From NCBI GenBank assembly GCA_949128115.1, contig OX421963.1, forward strand, positions 59,205,306-59,269,305: a DNA stretch of 64,000 bases, given 5' to 3'. The notes under the pieces were generated by a model. The model had not been told where the DNA came from. It made no database searches and saw nothing but the letters and a program-made list of their open reading frames with translations. The stretch is from Anaspis maculata. Its lineage: Eukaryota; Arthropoda; Insecta; Coleoptera; Scraptiidae. Made by a program: the position numbers and the translations under genes. Shown here one piece after another: positions 34,028 through 45,560 of this stretch (positions are counted from its first letter, which is position 1; each line of letters begins with the position of its first letter).

Positions 34028-35818
34028 CAGGTTGTTTTCAAAAGTAAGTACCTACCTAGCTATATATCCTCGGATTCAGCTTCCAAAAATATGAACTTTG
34101 CGATAAGAATGAATTGCAGGAGGTGTCCCCTGAAAAAGTTATAGACCCTCAAATTCCAATTTTTAAAATCATTTTTTCACCGTAACTTTTCAACCGTTCA
34201 ACCGATTTAAATCAAATTCCAACCAAAGTTTGCTTAAATGAGTCTCTGTCTAACAACAATAACAACGCGTTTTATCTGACATTTTCAGGTGCAAAGATAA
34301 TGGAGGGCACCTTCACCTTTTCTCCTATATTGATCTTAAAGAATGGTCCCAATTTTTTAGTTTTACGTTCAATTCAGGTGAAAAAGTTACACTTGCAAGT
34401 TTTTGTTCAGAGGCTTAGATATGTGGGTTTGAAACTCAGAAAAACATCTCAAAAACACCACTTTCAAGGACCTAAAAATTAAAATCCAAGAAAACTTCTC
34501 GTTTGTCAGCAAAAATGGTAGTTTATCAACTTCAGACATCTGAAAAACCTATTGCAGTTGTGAATCATGAGTTTTTTGGATCTCAATTTTCAAGCTCTTG
34601 AAAGTGGTGTTTTCGTGGTGTTTTTCGAAGTTTCAAACTCAAATACCTATCTTAAAAATGAAGGCTCCTATCAAAAATTTTTCACCTAAATTAAACATAA
34701 AACTCAAAAGTTGGGACTATTTTCTAAAATAAATAAAGGAATGAAAAATAAGTAGGAAAAAGGAAGGGTACTCTATATTACCTTTGCGCCTGAAAATGTT
34801 CGATAAAACTTATTGTTATTGTTCGATAGAGACTCATTTCGGCAAACTTTGGTTCAAATTTGATTCAAATTGGTTGAACGGTTAAAAAGTTACGTAAAAA
34901 AGCGATTTCAAAAATTGAACTTGGAGGGGTCATAACTTTCTTAGGGGGGGGGGGCAGTGGGCACCTCTTGCAATTCAGTCATATCGCTAACTTCATATTC
35001 TTTAAAGTTGAATCCGAAGATATACAGGGTGTCTCGAAAATATACCGACAACGTTCTAAGGCAGCTTCCTCTTATCAAAACAAGAAAAAAAGTTCCTATG
35101 AACATGAGTCCGGAAACGCTTTCCAAGGGAGCTACAGGCCCCTAAAGGTGGGACCCTGAAGATGGTTTTTATCCAATATCTCCGAAACCGTTCAAGGGAA
35201 ATCAACCAAACTTGACACATCCATTAAGCTTCTTATGTCAAACTAAATGAGACAAGAATCATTCCAAAATAATTTACCAGGGGTAGGTCAGGCTGAGGTG
35301 TGGGGGTAAAAATAGCCCTAACTTTTTTTAATGTGAATTTTTTCCAAACTCAACAAGAAATTATGGAATATTGGAGTTTTATACCTACTAAAAAAAAGTT
35401 TCTTTGTTCAACCTCGATAGATGCACCGTTCACGAGATATTTGAGTTTGAATGCATGAAAACGTGGTCAGAAATGCTGATTTTTGATTACGATATTCAAG
35501 GCGAAAGAAAAACTATTTCAAAGCAACTTCATTTTTTGTAATTTTTATAAGGCATTCAAATTTTGTTAAGCATAAGAAGGTTATTAAATGTGTCAAGTTT
35601 GATCAATTTTCCTTGAACTTTTTTGGAAATATTAAATAAACAACCATCTTCAGGGTCCCACCTTTAGGGGGCTGTAGCTCCCTTATGAAGCATTTCCGGA
35701 GCCATGTTCATGGGAACTTTTCTTCTTATTTTGATGAGAGGAAGCTGTCCTAGAACGTTGTCGGTGTATTTTCGGGACACCCTGTATAGCTAGGTGTACT
35801 TACTTTTGAAACATCCTG
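34028..35818. mobile_element. TA-flanked foldback, interrupted by another foldback
   Basis: The left end is CAGGTTGTTTTCAAAAGTAA after TA at 34026-34027, and the right end is the inverted TTACTTTTGAAACATCCTG before TA at 35819-35820. Arms pair over about 34028-34330 with 34740-35024 plus 35787-35818; the break in the right arm is the nested insertion 35025-35784. Inner arm landmarks are GTTCAACCG, TTTATCTGACATTTTCAGG and mirrored forms. Non-coding; a TA duplication suggests Tc1/mariner-type mobilisation. Confidence 0.8.
35025..35784. mobile_element. TA-flanked foldback nested in the previous one
   Basis: Termini are CAGGGTGTCTCGAAAATATA and its inverted near-copy ending CGGGACACCCTG. TA flanks at 35023-35024 and 35785-35786. 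Excision with one TA restores CCGAAGATATATAGCTAGG, which matches the intact opposite arm of the host element (reverse complement at 34057-34075, one base different). Arms are about 300 bp. No coding sequence. Confidence 0.85.
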
Positions 35819-35820
35819 TA

Positions 35821-36059
35821 TACCGGCAAGCTCTCGATCGCGCCACCTTCGCTCATTGTGCAAATGTGTCTTATTCGCACATCTTGATCTCCAGCTTTCT
35901 TGATCCTTCCGGAACCGCCGCGGCAGCTCTCGAATGTATTGGAATCGCACGAGAGCCTCGCATCTCGCAACAATACATACTACGTACTAATTCTATTTCA
36001 AGTCAGCTACCACGGTCGACTCGATTGCACGCATAATCGACATTGAAGTTGACGTGACT
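35821..36059. other. Short anonymous spacer
   Basis: Nothing is supported here beyond an incidental 80-codon frame that starts in the preceding element. Confidence 0.4.
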
Positions 36060-36512
36060 TCCAGTGCGCTTCAGATAATACGAATCAGTTGATTCGCGAT
36101 TTTTGTTTGTTTTTTTGTAGCTGAGTGATCGATGGAAATGATGTTTCATCTGTCAATAGTAAAGAGATTATGGGTTTAGTACAGATTTCAAGCATTTTTT
36201 GTAATTAATTGACTAGCACTCACCCTGGGTTCCACTGAAAAGATAATTCGAGATCAGTTAATTCGCGATTTTTGTTGTCAATTTGTAGCTTACTGATCGA
36301 TGGAAATGCTGGTTCATCTGTCAATAATGGAAGGATGATGGGTCTAGTACAGATTTCAGGCATTTTTTGTGGTCAGTCACCTAGCATTTAGTAGAAAAAA
36401 GTTTAGTTAATCTGCAATCAGCCTTGATCGCTGATCATCTCTTTTGTGGAACTGACGGTCAGCTGTAAAAAGTTCAGTTGATCTTCAATCAGCCTGATCG
36501 CGCTGATTTTTT
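36060..36512. mobile_element. Two tandem copies of the 16059-16300 MITE family
   Basis: 36060-36220 and 36221-36463 each contain the TTCGCGATTTTTGTT, GATCGATGGAAATG, TCATCTGTCAATA and CAGATTTCA-GCATTTTTTGT blocks seen inverted at 16059-16300. The second copy has the complete terminus pair (CCCTGGGTTCCAC and GTGGAACTGACGG). A third partial copy follows to about 36512. Confidence 0.6.
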
Positions 36513-36635
36513 TTTTCATGAAATGAGGATTTGCGAAATCAGTCGGGATTTTGGTCAGATAATATTATTGGGTCTACTTTTCCCTCGTGAATGAGAGTTG
36601 TTTCGGGTTAAAATGATTTGTCGTATATAATACCA

Positions 36636-36890
36636 CAAGAGCTATGAGTTTTATCGATAAAATTTTCGAACTATCTCGAAAGCTTTGTTTTCAAGAAATT
36701 CACCGAGTGTGAAATGGTCACTTTATTATCTGAAAAAAACCCGACAGCGTAGCTGGAGGGTTTTTGTCTTTGATAATAAAGTGACCATTTCCACGAGTTG
36801 AATTGCTTCATGAAAACAAAGCTTGAGAAACAGTTCAAAAATTTTGATAAAACTCGTACTAGCTCGAGTGGTATTTGCGGAGAATATTCC
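36636..36890. mobile_element. Hairpin MITE with ~100 bp arms
   Basis: 36636-36738 (starting ATACCACAAGAGCT) pairs with 36775-36890 (ending CTCGAGTGGTAT). The centre near 36750 carries a smaller stem around AACCCGACAGCG/GGAGGGTTTTTG. Non-coding; the target duplication is unclear. Confidence 0.6.
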
Positions 36891-36939
36891 ACAAAACGTG
36901 AAAATCAAAATATAAAAACGTTTTGATTCCAACTCCACC

Positions 36940-38040
36940 CCATATCAAAAAATGTAATTGTTTTTTGGCGTTGTGACACTGTCATGCGGTCATGCTAATT
37001 AAATCAAGTTGCTTTGGAAATCAAGTGCACTTACATTCCAACAAACAGCTAATATTTCAATTATTATTGTGCTTCTCAACGTAAAAACGTCTTCCAAAGC
37101 TTTGCCATTCAAAAAACGAAACCACATTGGCCGCAAAATATAACCATAACCTTACAGAAGTGATGAACTGGTCCTCTTCGTGGCTAGATCTGCAGCGATT
37201 TTGTGCCCCGCGCGGATTGCAGATGTCATTCATTGTCAATGTGACAACTGCTGTGCAGGAGGGTGGCCTGGCCTGCCTTACCTACGGCGACGTACAGTGC
37301 CGTTGTGGCAAAAATAATAATAATGCGGCAATTATAACAAACAGAAATTACATAATGTTACATGGATAATCATTGCAGATCAAAATTATTGTTACTTATT
37401 TGAATTAGGAACTGCCTAAATGTGGTATTTCACAAATATAGTAAACTACATCTCACCTCTAGTTGGACACAAGGGATGAGTATATATACCGATTGCAATC
37501 CTACCACTTTTGGAAGCGGTGTCACTGTGTGTAGGTGACGCTTGAAAGGCTTATAGCAGGCACGAACTCAGGAACTTTTTAAATCAAGTACCTATGTTTA
37601 TTTATAAAAAGGAAGGCACAGTTTTATCAGTATAAAACTGTACGAAGGTGGTGTTTTATCAGTATAAAACTAATTTCATTGGTTCAACTCGAAGGTTTCA
37701 AACGTATTGATTGGTCAGAAGTATGTTGTGTGGAATAGTCTGAGAAAATACATATTGTGGAATCCAGATATCCGCAGGGAATAATTACAATATCTGTATG
37801 TTGTGACAGTTAAATCTGGCAATTTTGCTTCAGAAAACTGGGAAGCGTTGACACAGGGTTACTGTGTCAAATTGTTCATGTCTCGTGGTTATGTTTGAAT
37901 GGCATCTCCGTCAGACTATGTGTGTGTCTCTCCTGTTTTCCCTGGTTTTCATGTGGATGTGTCGTCCAAGTTCTCAATTTTTGAGAAATTGGGTGATTAG
38001 ATAAGATTATGGTCAGTACTTGAGAGACAAAGTGTTTCAC
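36940..38040. other. Anonymous DNA with short palindromic repeats
   Basis: AGTTTTATCAGTATAAAACT (37620-37639) is a near-palindrome, and most of it recurs at about 37651-37668. A short hairpin, TTGACACAGGGTTACTGTGTCAA, lies at about 37847-37869. The open frames, such as 80 codons at 37127-37369, are not recognisable. Confidence 0.4.
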
Positions 38041-38055
38041 GCCAACAGAAGGACG

Positions 38056-38107
38056 ATGATTCTGAAAACTTGCTACAGAATTGCAATCTTGATTGCAATG
38101 TACCTAG
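38056..38107 (+). CDS. Possible first coding exon with signal peptide
   Basis: From ATG at 38056 the frame reads MILKTCYRIAILIAMYLG, a short basic start followed by a hydrophobic stretch. It runs straight into CTAG|GTAGGT at 38107/38108, a plausible splice donor. That is the usual shape of a first coding exon of a secreted or membrane protein. The longer open frame that contains it reads through the donor and becomes unconvincing. I cannot identify the next exon, so this is a weak call. Confidence 0.25.
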
Positions 38108-39728
38108 GTAGGTTTCCTCAAAGAGATTGTTTTTGCCAGCGTCAGATTGACACAAAGTCTGCAAGCAAACGGCGTTTCTCCGCAAAAAATTATGAACCAC
38201 GTCTTCACCACAACTTTTGGGACCTCTGGGGCTTTCTCCTCTTGAACCCGTTTAGTCACATTTTCCTCATGCAGCAGCTGTCATTTCAAAAACACCCAAC
38301 AGCAAATATAGTGAGGTTGATTGGCACACGTTGACTGTTCCCTGTTTCACTGACAACCCGGTATCGCTTTTTGCGCGTTTATTAACTCGACTTGAACTGA
38401 TAAATTGTGATGAGCTGAATTTCTGTTTTTTTTTGTCGGTGCTGAAGATTAATTTGTTAAATATTTTTCCAACTGGATAATGGTTTAATTTTATTCACTC
38501 AAGCATCGACTCACGCCAGTTTAATAGTATTTTGTAATTTTGTATAAAACCCCACTGGAGAAACTATATACAAGTGAACTAAACAAAAACCCTGCATTTA
38601 TTCCGACGATTTTATTCGAGACGATGCCATCCAACGATAGTGCTTTATCGTCCAAAAGGACACCTTCCGAGGCGCGCAAATAAGGCCATCTGCGGCGCAA
38701 CTTCCTCGTCTTACACTTTCCTGCTAGTTCGTATATTCTCTCCAAAGATAAGATAAAACAGGCGGCGGACAGGACGTCGGGAAAGGAAAACCTTATCTCC
38801 CAAGTTTTCCTCTCCAATACATTCAGCAGATACGAGCACCACCAATTTGTTCATCAAAAGGGAGCTCATCTTTTGGGAAAAAAACGACATTCCGATGACT
38901 GAATATTTACGACTGGAGTGGAAATAAATTGTGCTTTATTTGGGATTCACTTTGGTTCGCTTTTGGCTCCTTTTTAATGATGATACCATAGGTATTTACT
39001 GTACGAGAGCCGCACAATAAGCTTTCGTAATGGCGACCAAGAGTTGTAAAGGCAGAGGTACTTTTTATTGCTTGAGGTAGCTTCCAACTGGAAGATATTT
39101 AATCACGGATTAGTTCTAGCATTGTGCGCGAGGCAGTTTCGATTTTATGGTTACGATGCGTCCGAGGTGTGCCACATTTTCACATTTGCATTTTATTAAA
39201 CTGAAAGTTCAGGGTCAGGACGCGAAACTTTTGCAGACTGAAGGAAAACACTGATTTTTTCAACGTCTCATTGTAGAAATGGAGCCCACAATGCCATGAA
39301 AATGCCAAATGAAAATAGAATTTTTTCCCCTCGCCCCTCGGAAAAACTGCAAATTCTCAACTTTTTAAACCGTGAACAGATTTTCACCAATTTTTTTAAC
39401 AAGAAATTTGAAGTGATTCTCGAACATGACGTCTCTAACAAAAAATTCCATCCTTTCCTTGCTATACGTATACTTGCCGGGAAAGTTTTGAGGTGACACA
39501 ACCATTTTTTTCTTGGTAGTAGGTAATTAGAATCACTTTCTGATTGTCAACTGGGTCATGGTATAATAACTAGGAAATTGGAAGCATTTATTGTATGTGT
39601 GCATTTCAGCATACTCTTATGGATAGCTCATGGAGAGAACAGAACTAGGCAAAATCGTGTCTAAATAATGGTACGGTAGAAGGTAGGACCCTAAGTAACA
39701 TCTTGCGTCCACTTACTTGATCCTTTAA
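38108..39728. other. Anonymous DNA, no further gene supported
   Basis: A 98-codon minus-strand frame (38521-38817) and overlapping frames at 39268-39501 have no recognisable content. No repeat of note was seen. Confidence 0.4.
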
Positions 39729-39782
39729 AAGAGAAGTGCGCTACTGAGCCTCACGCCCGTTAGGGCATATTTACTTGTTTTT
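39729..39782 (+). mobile_element. HINE 3'-end fragment (stem-loop module)
   Basis: GTGCGCTACTGAGCCTCACG, CCCGTTAGGGCATATTTACT and TGTTTTT, read consecutively from about 39736, match the 3' module of the HINE-like copies. The stem-loop arm differs on both sides. Only this end is recognisable here. Confidence 0.6.
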
Positions 39783-40498
39783 ATTTCGGGCAAAATGGTT
39801 GCTGGAGTACTCGGAATACCAGAGGGACTTCTGGGCGGAGCCTAACTGCGCGAAATGAGTTCATCTAGTGGTGCACCTAGATTTGCAGTGGGATTTTAGG
39901 TCATGTGACCTGGTAATGATCCACCACTCCAGCTGACGGTGTTGCTTCCCCTATTTCAACACACGGTCTCGTCCCAAAACGATTTTTGTTTTTCTGTTCA
40001 GCCTCGCCCACAGGTCCCTGTGGTGTGCCGTCAACTCTACACATGGCAAGCGAATACCTGTCACCGGAAACGTCTAAGCCGGAAACAGATAGCCGATAGC
40101 CGTCATTTTGGAATGACGTTATTATGAAAGTTGCCCCAAAACATGTCGGTACGTCTACATATAGGGCCATTAGAAATTAGAAATAGAAGGTCTCTTCACT
40201 TCCTCATAAAGGAGACCACGAGATTACATTTTTTAACCTGTACAGAACCTGACTAATTGTAAAACGGTAAATGAAATTTTGAAAAGACAGCGAACTTTCG
40301 ATCGAAGCCGTAGACATTTTTTTCCCATAATATAATACCAATACCAATCACATCATTTTCAGTGCCCGTGCGCTGAAAAAGTTGAATGTCTGTGTTTTAT
40401 GAAAAGTCAGAATTTTCCATTATAAGCACAAAGCACACATTTGCAATGATTCAATATTGACGTCAAAATTAGAGAGAGATAACTTTTATTTGAAACGT
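39783..40498. other. Anonymous DNA, no gene supported
   Basis: The 89-codon minus-strand frame at 39901-40170 shows no domain I can name. No repeats were seen. Confidence 0.4.
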
Positions 40499-40830
40499 CA
40501 CAGGCTTCGTTTACACCGGTGGACTAAAACCGGACTGACCCAAGCACTGACCCAAATTCCACCTAAATAAATTCTTCTCTTCCAGCGTTTACACAGGTAG
40601 ACTAACACGGCCGACCTATTTCAAAATATAAACTAAGAGTGAATGAATTCAAAAATCCAATTTAGATCGCTCCACGGCCAACCGGAGACCTGATCCAAGC
40701 TACTTGGTCCTAATTTAGTCCTTGTACGTGATCGTTTACACCACGTCGACTAAATTTATTTGGATCGAATTTAGTGCTTATTGGGTCGCGGACCAAAGCC
40801 ACGGCGTAAACGTAGCCACAGTCACTGAGT
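40499..40830. mobile_element. Possible hAT-like MITE with GGCTTCGTTTAC ends
   Basis: GGCTTCGTTTACACCGG near the left is loosely inverted at the right as GGCGTAAACGTAGCC. CGTTTACA followed by GACTA recurs at about 40510, 40585 and 40729, like subterminal repeats. No clean target duplication was found, so boundaries are approximate. Confidence 0.35.
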
Positions 40831-41087
40831 CACAGACTTGAGACTACCTGTATTTGCAAGTAAACCATGAAATGACTCTTTTAGAATTAAGTCGACAGGC
40901 TTTAGGTAAGTAATTAATTATAATAATTTCAAAATGCACCGGAGTCAATAATTTATATCTATAATCAATTTCACGGCTTTCTGCATTAGAGAAAGCTTTG
41001 GAAAAAATGGATTCCGTTGGTACGAATGGCACGTTGACGACTTGTTGGCAGCTAGCTGTCTTCTTGTGCAATTTTCAATGTGACATT

Positions 41088-41229
41088 AGGTGCTTTCCTT
41101 CTACCACAAAACTCACTGATCTGATCTAAGTTAGAGAGAGACAAAGCGAGAAATTACATGCGCGAAAGTGAGATACCACTAACAACTAAGGTCAGAATAC
41201 TTAGTTTAGGTTGTGAAAGGAAAGCACCT
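41088..41229. mobile_element. 142 bp MITE, AGGTGCTTTCC termini, ATT duplication
   Basis: AGGTGCTTTCC and GGAAAGCACCT bound the unit, with ATT at 41085-41087 and 41230-41232. The homologous arm at about 44750 lacks the insertion and reads through the same place (GTGACA...TTGTCACCG), which supports the insertion. Non-coding. Confidence 0.75.
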
Positions 41230-41460
41230 ATTGTCACCGTCTCGGGAAGTCATGTACGCGATAGTGGAAATTTTCGAGGATATTTCATTTCATGCGAGGA
41301 ATTGTTAGTTTCCTTTGAGTGATTTGAGGTGTGGACGATAAGGGACATCACTGTCTTCACTGCTTGGTGGGTCTTTGCCAAGGCTATTAGGTTTTAGCCG
41401 GCCACTGAGGAAATTATGCCGAAAGTCCATGATGCCGTGAAGAAATTAAATGTAAAAAAG

Positions 41461-44394
41461 AACAAGTGAGTATGCCTTCACGTGCGTGAGTCTCAGTAGC
41501 GCATTTTCTTGAAGAGGCATATTGTGAATGTGAAGAAATTTGGTTGAAGGAGAAACACCATTCTTTGCCCACTCTCTTCAATCGAAACTCATTGTGATAT
41601 TTTGTTATGGGGTACTTGCCAATAAAATAGATTTGAATGAAAATTTTCTAAATCATCAATATTTTTTTGTTTGGGGGCGGCAGCTGGGAGTGGCGACTAA
41701 TCAACAGTAGCCTATTCTTTCCCATTTTCAGTCGGCTATCCATACCGGGTGGGCCATAAAAAACCGTACTGTTTTATTTTCCTCGCCGATTTTTTGTTTC
41801 TTGACCGATTTGGACAAGCTTGGTATCATTGTGTAGCCAATTAAAGAGGCTACCAGAACCATATGCAAATGACTCCTCAGTGTCAAAATTCAAAATGGCG
41901 GAAACGACTGAAAATAGACCTTCTTTTGCAGTCGTTTTTTTAATATGAAATTTGACAGAATAACCGAATTAAAGACGTTTTCTGAGAGAATAAACTATTT
42001 TATACATTTTGAGACCACAACTAGCTCAATTGGTTTATTCGTTAGGGAGATGTGGCAAATTGAAAAAAAGCTTATTTGGGACTGTTTCAATCCAAAATGA
42101 ATAATAAAAAATATTGTTTTGTCTGTCAAATCTCTGCTTCTGGAGCGATTTTGACAGGTTTAACATCATTGTGTAACCAATTAAATAGACTTCAAGTGTC
42201 ATATACGAATATGATCAAAATTTCAAAGTTCAAAATGGCTGACACAACTAAACAAGCTTTCTTTGGCAGTCGTTTTTTTGAATTCAAATTTGACAGAATG
42301 ATAGAACTAGAAGCGTTTTTTGAAAGAACGAATTGTTTTTTACATTTTGACACCGCAACTAGCTCAATTGGTTCATTCGTTGAGGAGATCTGGCAAATTG
42401 AAAAAAGCTTATTTGCCATTGTTTCATTTATTTCATACATCATTTATTTCATTTATTTGCCATTGCCATTTATTTGAATAATAAAAAATATTGTTTTGTC
42501 TGTAAATTTTTTGTTTCTAAAGCGATTATGATTGGTTTTTTGTCATTGTGTAGCCAATAGGCTACGGGTGTCATGTACGAAAAAGGATCTAAATGTCAAA
42601 ATTCAAAATAGCGGACACAACTGAAAACAAGTCTTCTTTTGCAGTCTTTTTTTTTCAATGAAATTTGACAGAATCAGAATTAAATGGGCTTTTTAAATAA
42701 AAATGATGTGCAAATGTTTTGGAAAAGACTAATAGATTATTTTTCTACCATCAATGAAATTAAAACCTCACATGTCTTACATCTTACATGTCTATTTTGA
42801 GGCTAACAATGGATTCAAGTAATCAAGAACAACTTTGACCAACACAAATACAAAAAATAGAGGATAGTCCTCAAATGTTTGCATCCAGAGAGTCCGCGTC
42901 CATAGATAAGAACCTACCTAGTGAACACCCTGTGAAATAATTTCCAATTATTCAAAATAGTTTCCAAAAAATTATTCATCAGACAAAATAATATTTTTTA
43001 TTATTCGTTTTGGATTGAAACAATGGCAAATAAGCTTTTTTCCAATTTGCCACATCTCCTCAACGAATGAACCAATTGAGCTAGTTCTGGTGCCAAAATG
43101 TAAAAAACAGTTCGTTCTTTCAAAAAACGCTTCTAGTTCTGTCATTCTGTCAAATTTCAATTTAAAAAAACGACTGCGAGAGAAGGCTCATTTTCAGTTG
43201 TGTCCGCCATTTTGAATTTCGACATTTCGATCATATTCGTATATGACACTTGAAGCCTATTTAATTGGTTACACAATGATACTAAACTTGTCAAAATCGC
43301 CCCAGAAACAAAAATTTGGCAGGCAAAACAATATTTTCTATTATTCATTTTGGATAGAAACAATGGCAAATAAGCTTTTTTTCAATTTGCCACATCTCCT
43401 CAACGAATGAATCAATTGAGCTAGTTGTGGTCTCAAAATGTAGAAAATTGTTGATTCTTTCAGAAAATGTCTTTAGTTCAGTTATTCTGTCAAATTTTAA
43501 TTTAAAAAAACGACTGCAAAAGAAAGCCTATTTTCAGTTGTTTCCGCCATTTTGAATTTTGACACTTGGGAACCATTTGTATATGGCTCTGCTAGCCTTT
43601 TCAATTAGCTACACAATGATACCAACCTTGTCGAAATCGGTCAAGAAACAAAAAATCAGCGATGAAAATAAAACAGTACGGTTTTTTATGGCCCACCCGG
43701 TATATGTAGCGGAAGAATTAGATCGTTATATCTTCGGGTTCATGTTTTTCATTTATCTCTTACTTTGAGGCCAGCGTGTGAGGGCGGCAGCATTCGGCAA
43801 AGTAACTGTTGCACAGTTTGACTTGGGAGTTTCTAAATGTTCAAGGAAATATGACAATCAGTGAAAATTGTGGAAGTTGCATTTTTTTGTTTAAGGGCGA
43901 GAGCTGAAGGCGGCGCCATATTAAAAGTAGCCTATTCGTCCCCATTTTTAGTCAGCTATCTATATAGCAAAAGAATTAGATCGCTATGTCTTCGGGTTTA
44001 TGTTTTTCATTTAAAAGTGATTGGGGGTGGATTTTAGCAATTTTTTCATGTCAGCGGCGCATATTGAAGATGGAATGTTTCTGGGCTTACGTTTATGAGT
44101 GGCATCTATGTATTATTCATAAAATAAGAACACCAGAGCATTAGGTCTGGCAGAAATTGCAATATCATGTTATTTCAAGTTGATCGGGGGCGGTTTTCTC
44201 TATGTTGGTGGCGCGATATAGACATTCAATATAGCCATTCAATATAGCCTAGCCCAGCTTTGGGAGTGACAGCTATGTAACAGCGAGAAAATTAGAAAGC
44301 TAGGGCGTCTAGTTTGCGAGGAGTTCGAGGAACGGACGGATGGACAAAACGGTTGCAACAGCGATTTTCATCAAGATAGAAAATGCGCTAAAAA
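41461..44394 (-). mobile_element. HINE/DINE-1-like element, copy C, interrupted
   Basis: The 3' module with AACAAGTGAGTATGCC and the CACGTGCGTGAG stem-loop is at 41461-41498, and the 3' subterminal repeat at 41499-41509. The 5' subterminal repeat GAAAATGCGCT is at 44379-44389, with a very short GACGGATGGAC remnant of the GTCC tract near 44334-44346. Most of the ~265 bp array is lost compared with copy B. A TA-flanked foldback occupies 41745-43700. Flanks of the foldback join to the same CGGCTATCCATATAGCG-type block seen in copy B. Confidence 0.75.
41745..43700. mobile_element. TA-flanked foldback, CCGGGTGGGCC termini
   Basis: The ends CCGGGTGGGCCATAAAAAAC and its near-perfect reverse complement lie between TA at 41743-41744 and 43701-43702. 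Arms of about 900 bp contain repeated blocks around CAATTTGCCACATCTCC, CAATTGAGCTAGTT and TTTCCGCCATTTTGAATTTTG. Some blocks are also present in direct copies within each arm. The centre, around 42500-42960, is not mirrored. No transposase frame; the 133-codon frame at 42076-42477 is repeat-derived. Confidence 0.8.
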
Positions 44395-44889
44395 CCCACT
44401 GCCCAAGAGGAAACTTATTATTTAGATGGACGATATGGATAGTAGGACAATAATTTGGATTTAATTTTAATCAAATGGAGTTGGAATGTATGGAGTGCAT
44501 CAAAAGATGTAGCCTTTTGGGTAGTGGGCCTTTTTATCCGAGTAGTATCCTGCCGATTTTCGACATCATCCATTATTAGTAGCCGCCAAAAACCTAACAA
44601 CCTTAGCGGAGACCCACCAACCAGTAAGAATGTCCCTCATCGTCCACACTGCAAAGCACTCTAAAGAAACTCACGATTCTTAGCGTATGCTCAAAAATTT
44701 TCACTTTCGCGTACATGATACTGATACCTCGACACGGTGACAAGGTGTCACATTAAAAATTGCACGTGTAAACAACTGGCTGGCATCCCTTTGTCATCGT
44801 ATCATTCATACCAACACAACACAATTTTTCCATAGCTTGCTCTAATGCAGAAAGCCGTTGAATGGTTTATACTTGCCCACACTTCCATG

Positions 44890-45560
44890 AAATTAGCTCT
44901 AGGAAAGCTTCTTTAAGTTCAAAACTCGGTTCAAAATAAACTTTCAACAAGACACAAATTTGAACTACTTCAAGACTTTACCTGGAAAACATTTGTCCAG
45001 GATAAATTATCAATATGACATGGCCACCCCTGCTTAGGTACGAATGATATTAGATATTATTTATATGAGAAACTGCCAAGCTCATGTTTTCCATAAATTA
45101 TTATTGTTCAAGTTGACTTTATACAGAGGCAACCCTGAATACAGTTATGCAATTTTAAATGCGTAGGCTAATGATAATGGCAGTAATGGGTCTAACTTTG
45201 ACTTTTCGTGTTTTGCTAATGGCATGCAGCATGCTAATCCAGCGTATCCCCTATAAAATACGTAATACCTACTTTGTTAAAACTAAAATCAATTAGTAAT
45301 GTAAAACTTCTTGCATTTAGATTTAGAGAAAGTTATAGTGCCGAGTAAAAAAATGATCGTCATTTCTGCCGCGTCATCGCGGTCATGTTAAAATTTCAAA
45401 TCATTTGCAAATTTTTGAAGCGAGTGTTGTGTTTTTACGACGAATAAAATTTCCAGAATCCGTTATACCTAAGTATAATTTCCTTCTTGGTTTCAACAAT
45501 GATTTTATGGAATTCTATCAATTCTAGTTTTTTCAACCGACCGAGCTCAATTATTTTTCT
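44890..45560. other. Anonymous AT-rich DNA
   Basis: I see no coding, RNA or repeat signal. Confidence 0.4.

Larger units (their letters stand above)
40960..44885. repeat. Diverged inverted repeat flanking HINE copy C
   Basis: Sequence at about 40970-41290 (CACGGCTTTCTGCATTAGAG and on, to GCGATAGTGGAAATTTTCG) returns inverted at about 44690-44880. The left arm has a 142 bp MITE insertion (41088-41229) that the right arm lacks. The pair encloses the HINE-like copy at 41461-44394, so it may be an older foldback into which the HINE went. Confidence 0.55.

Noticed and set aside
42076..42477. 133-codon frame in the CCGGGTG foldback
   Set aside because: The same sequence blocks occur inverted in the other arm and the frame is not maintained there.
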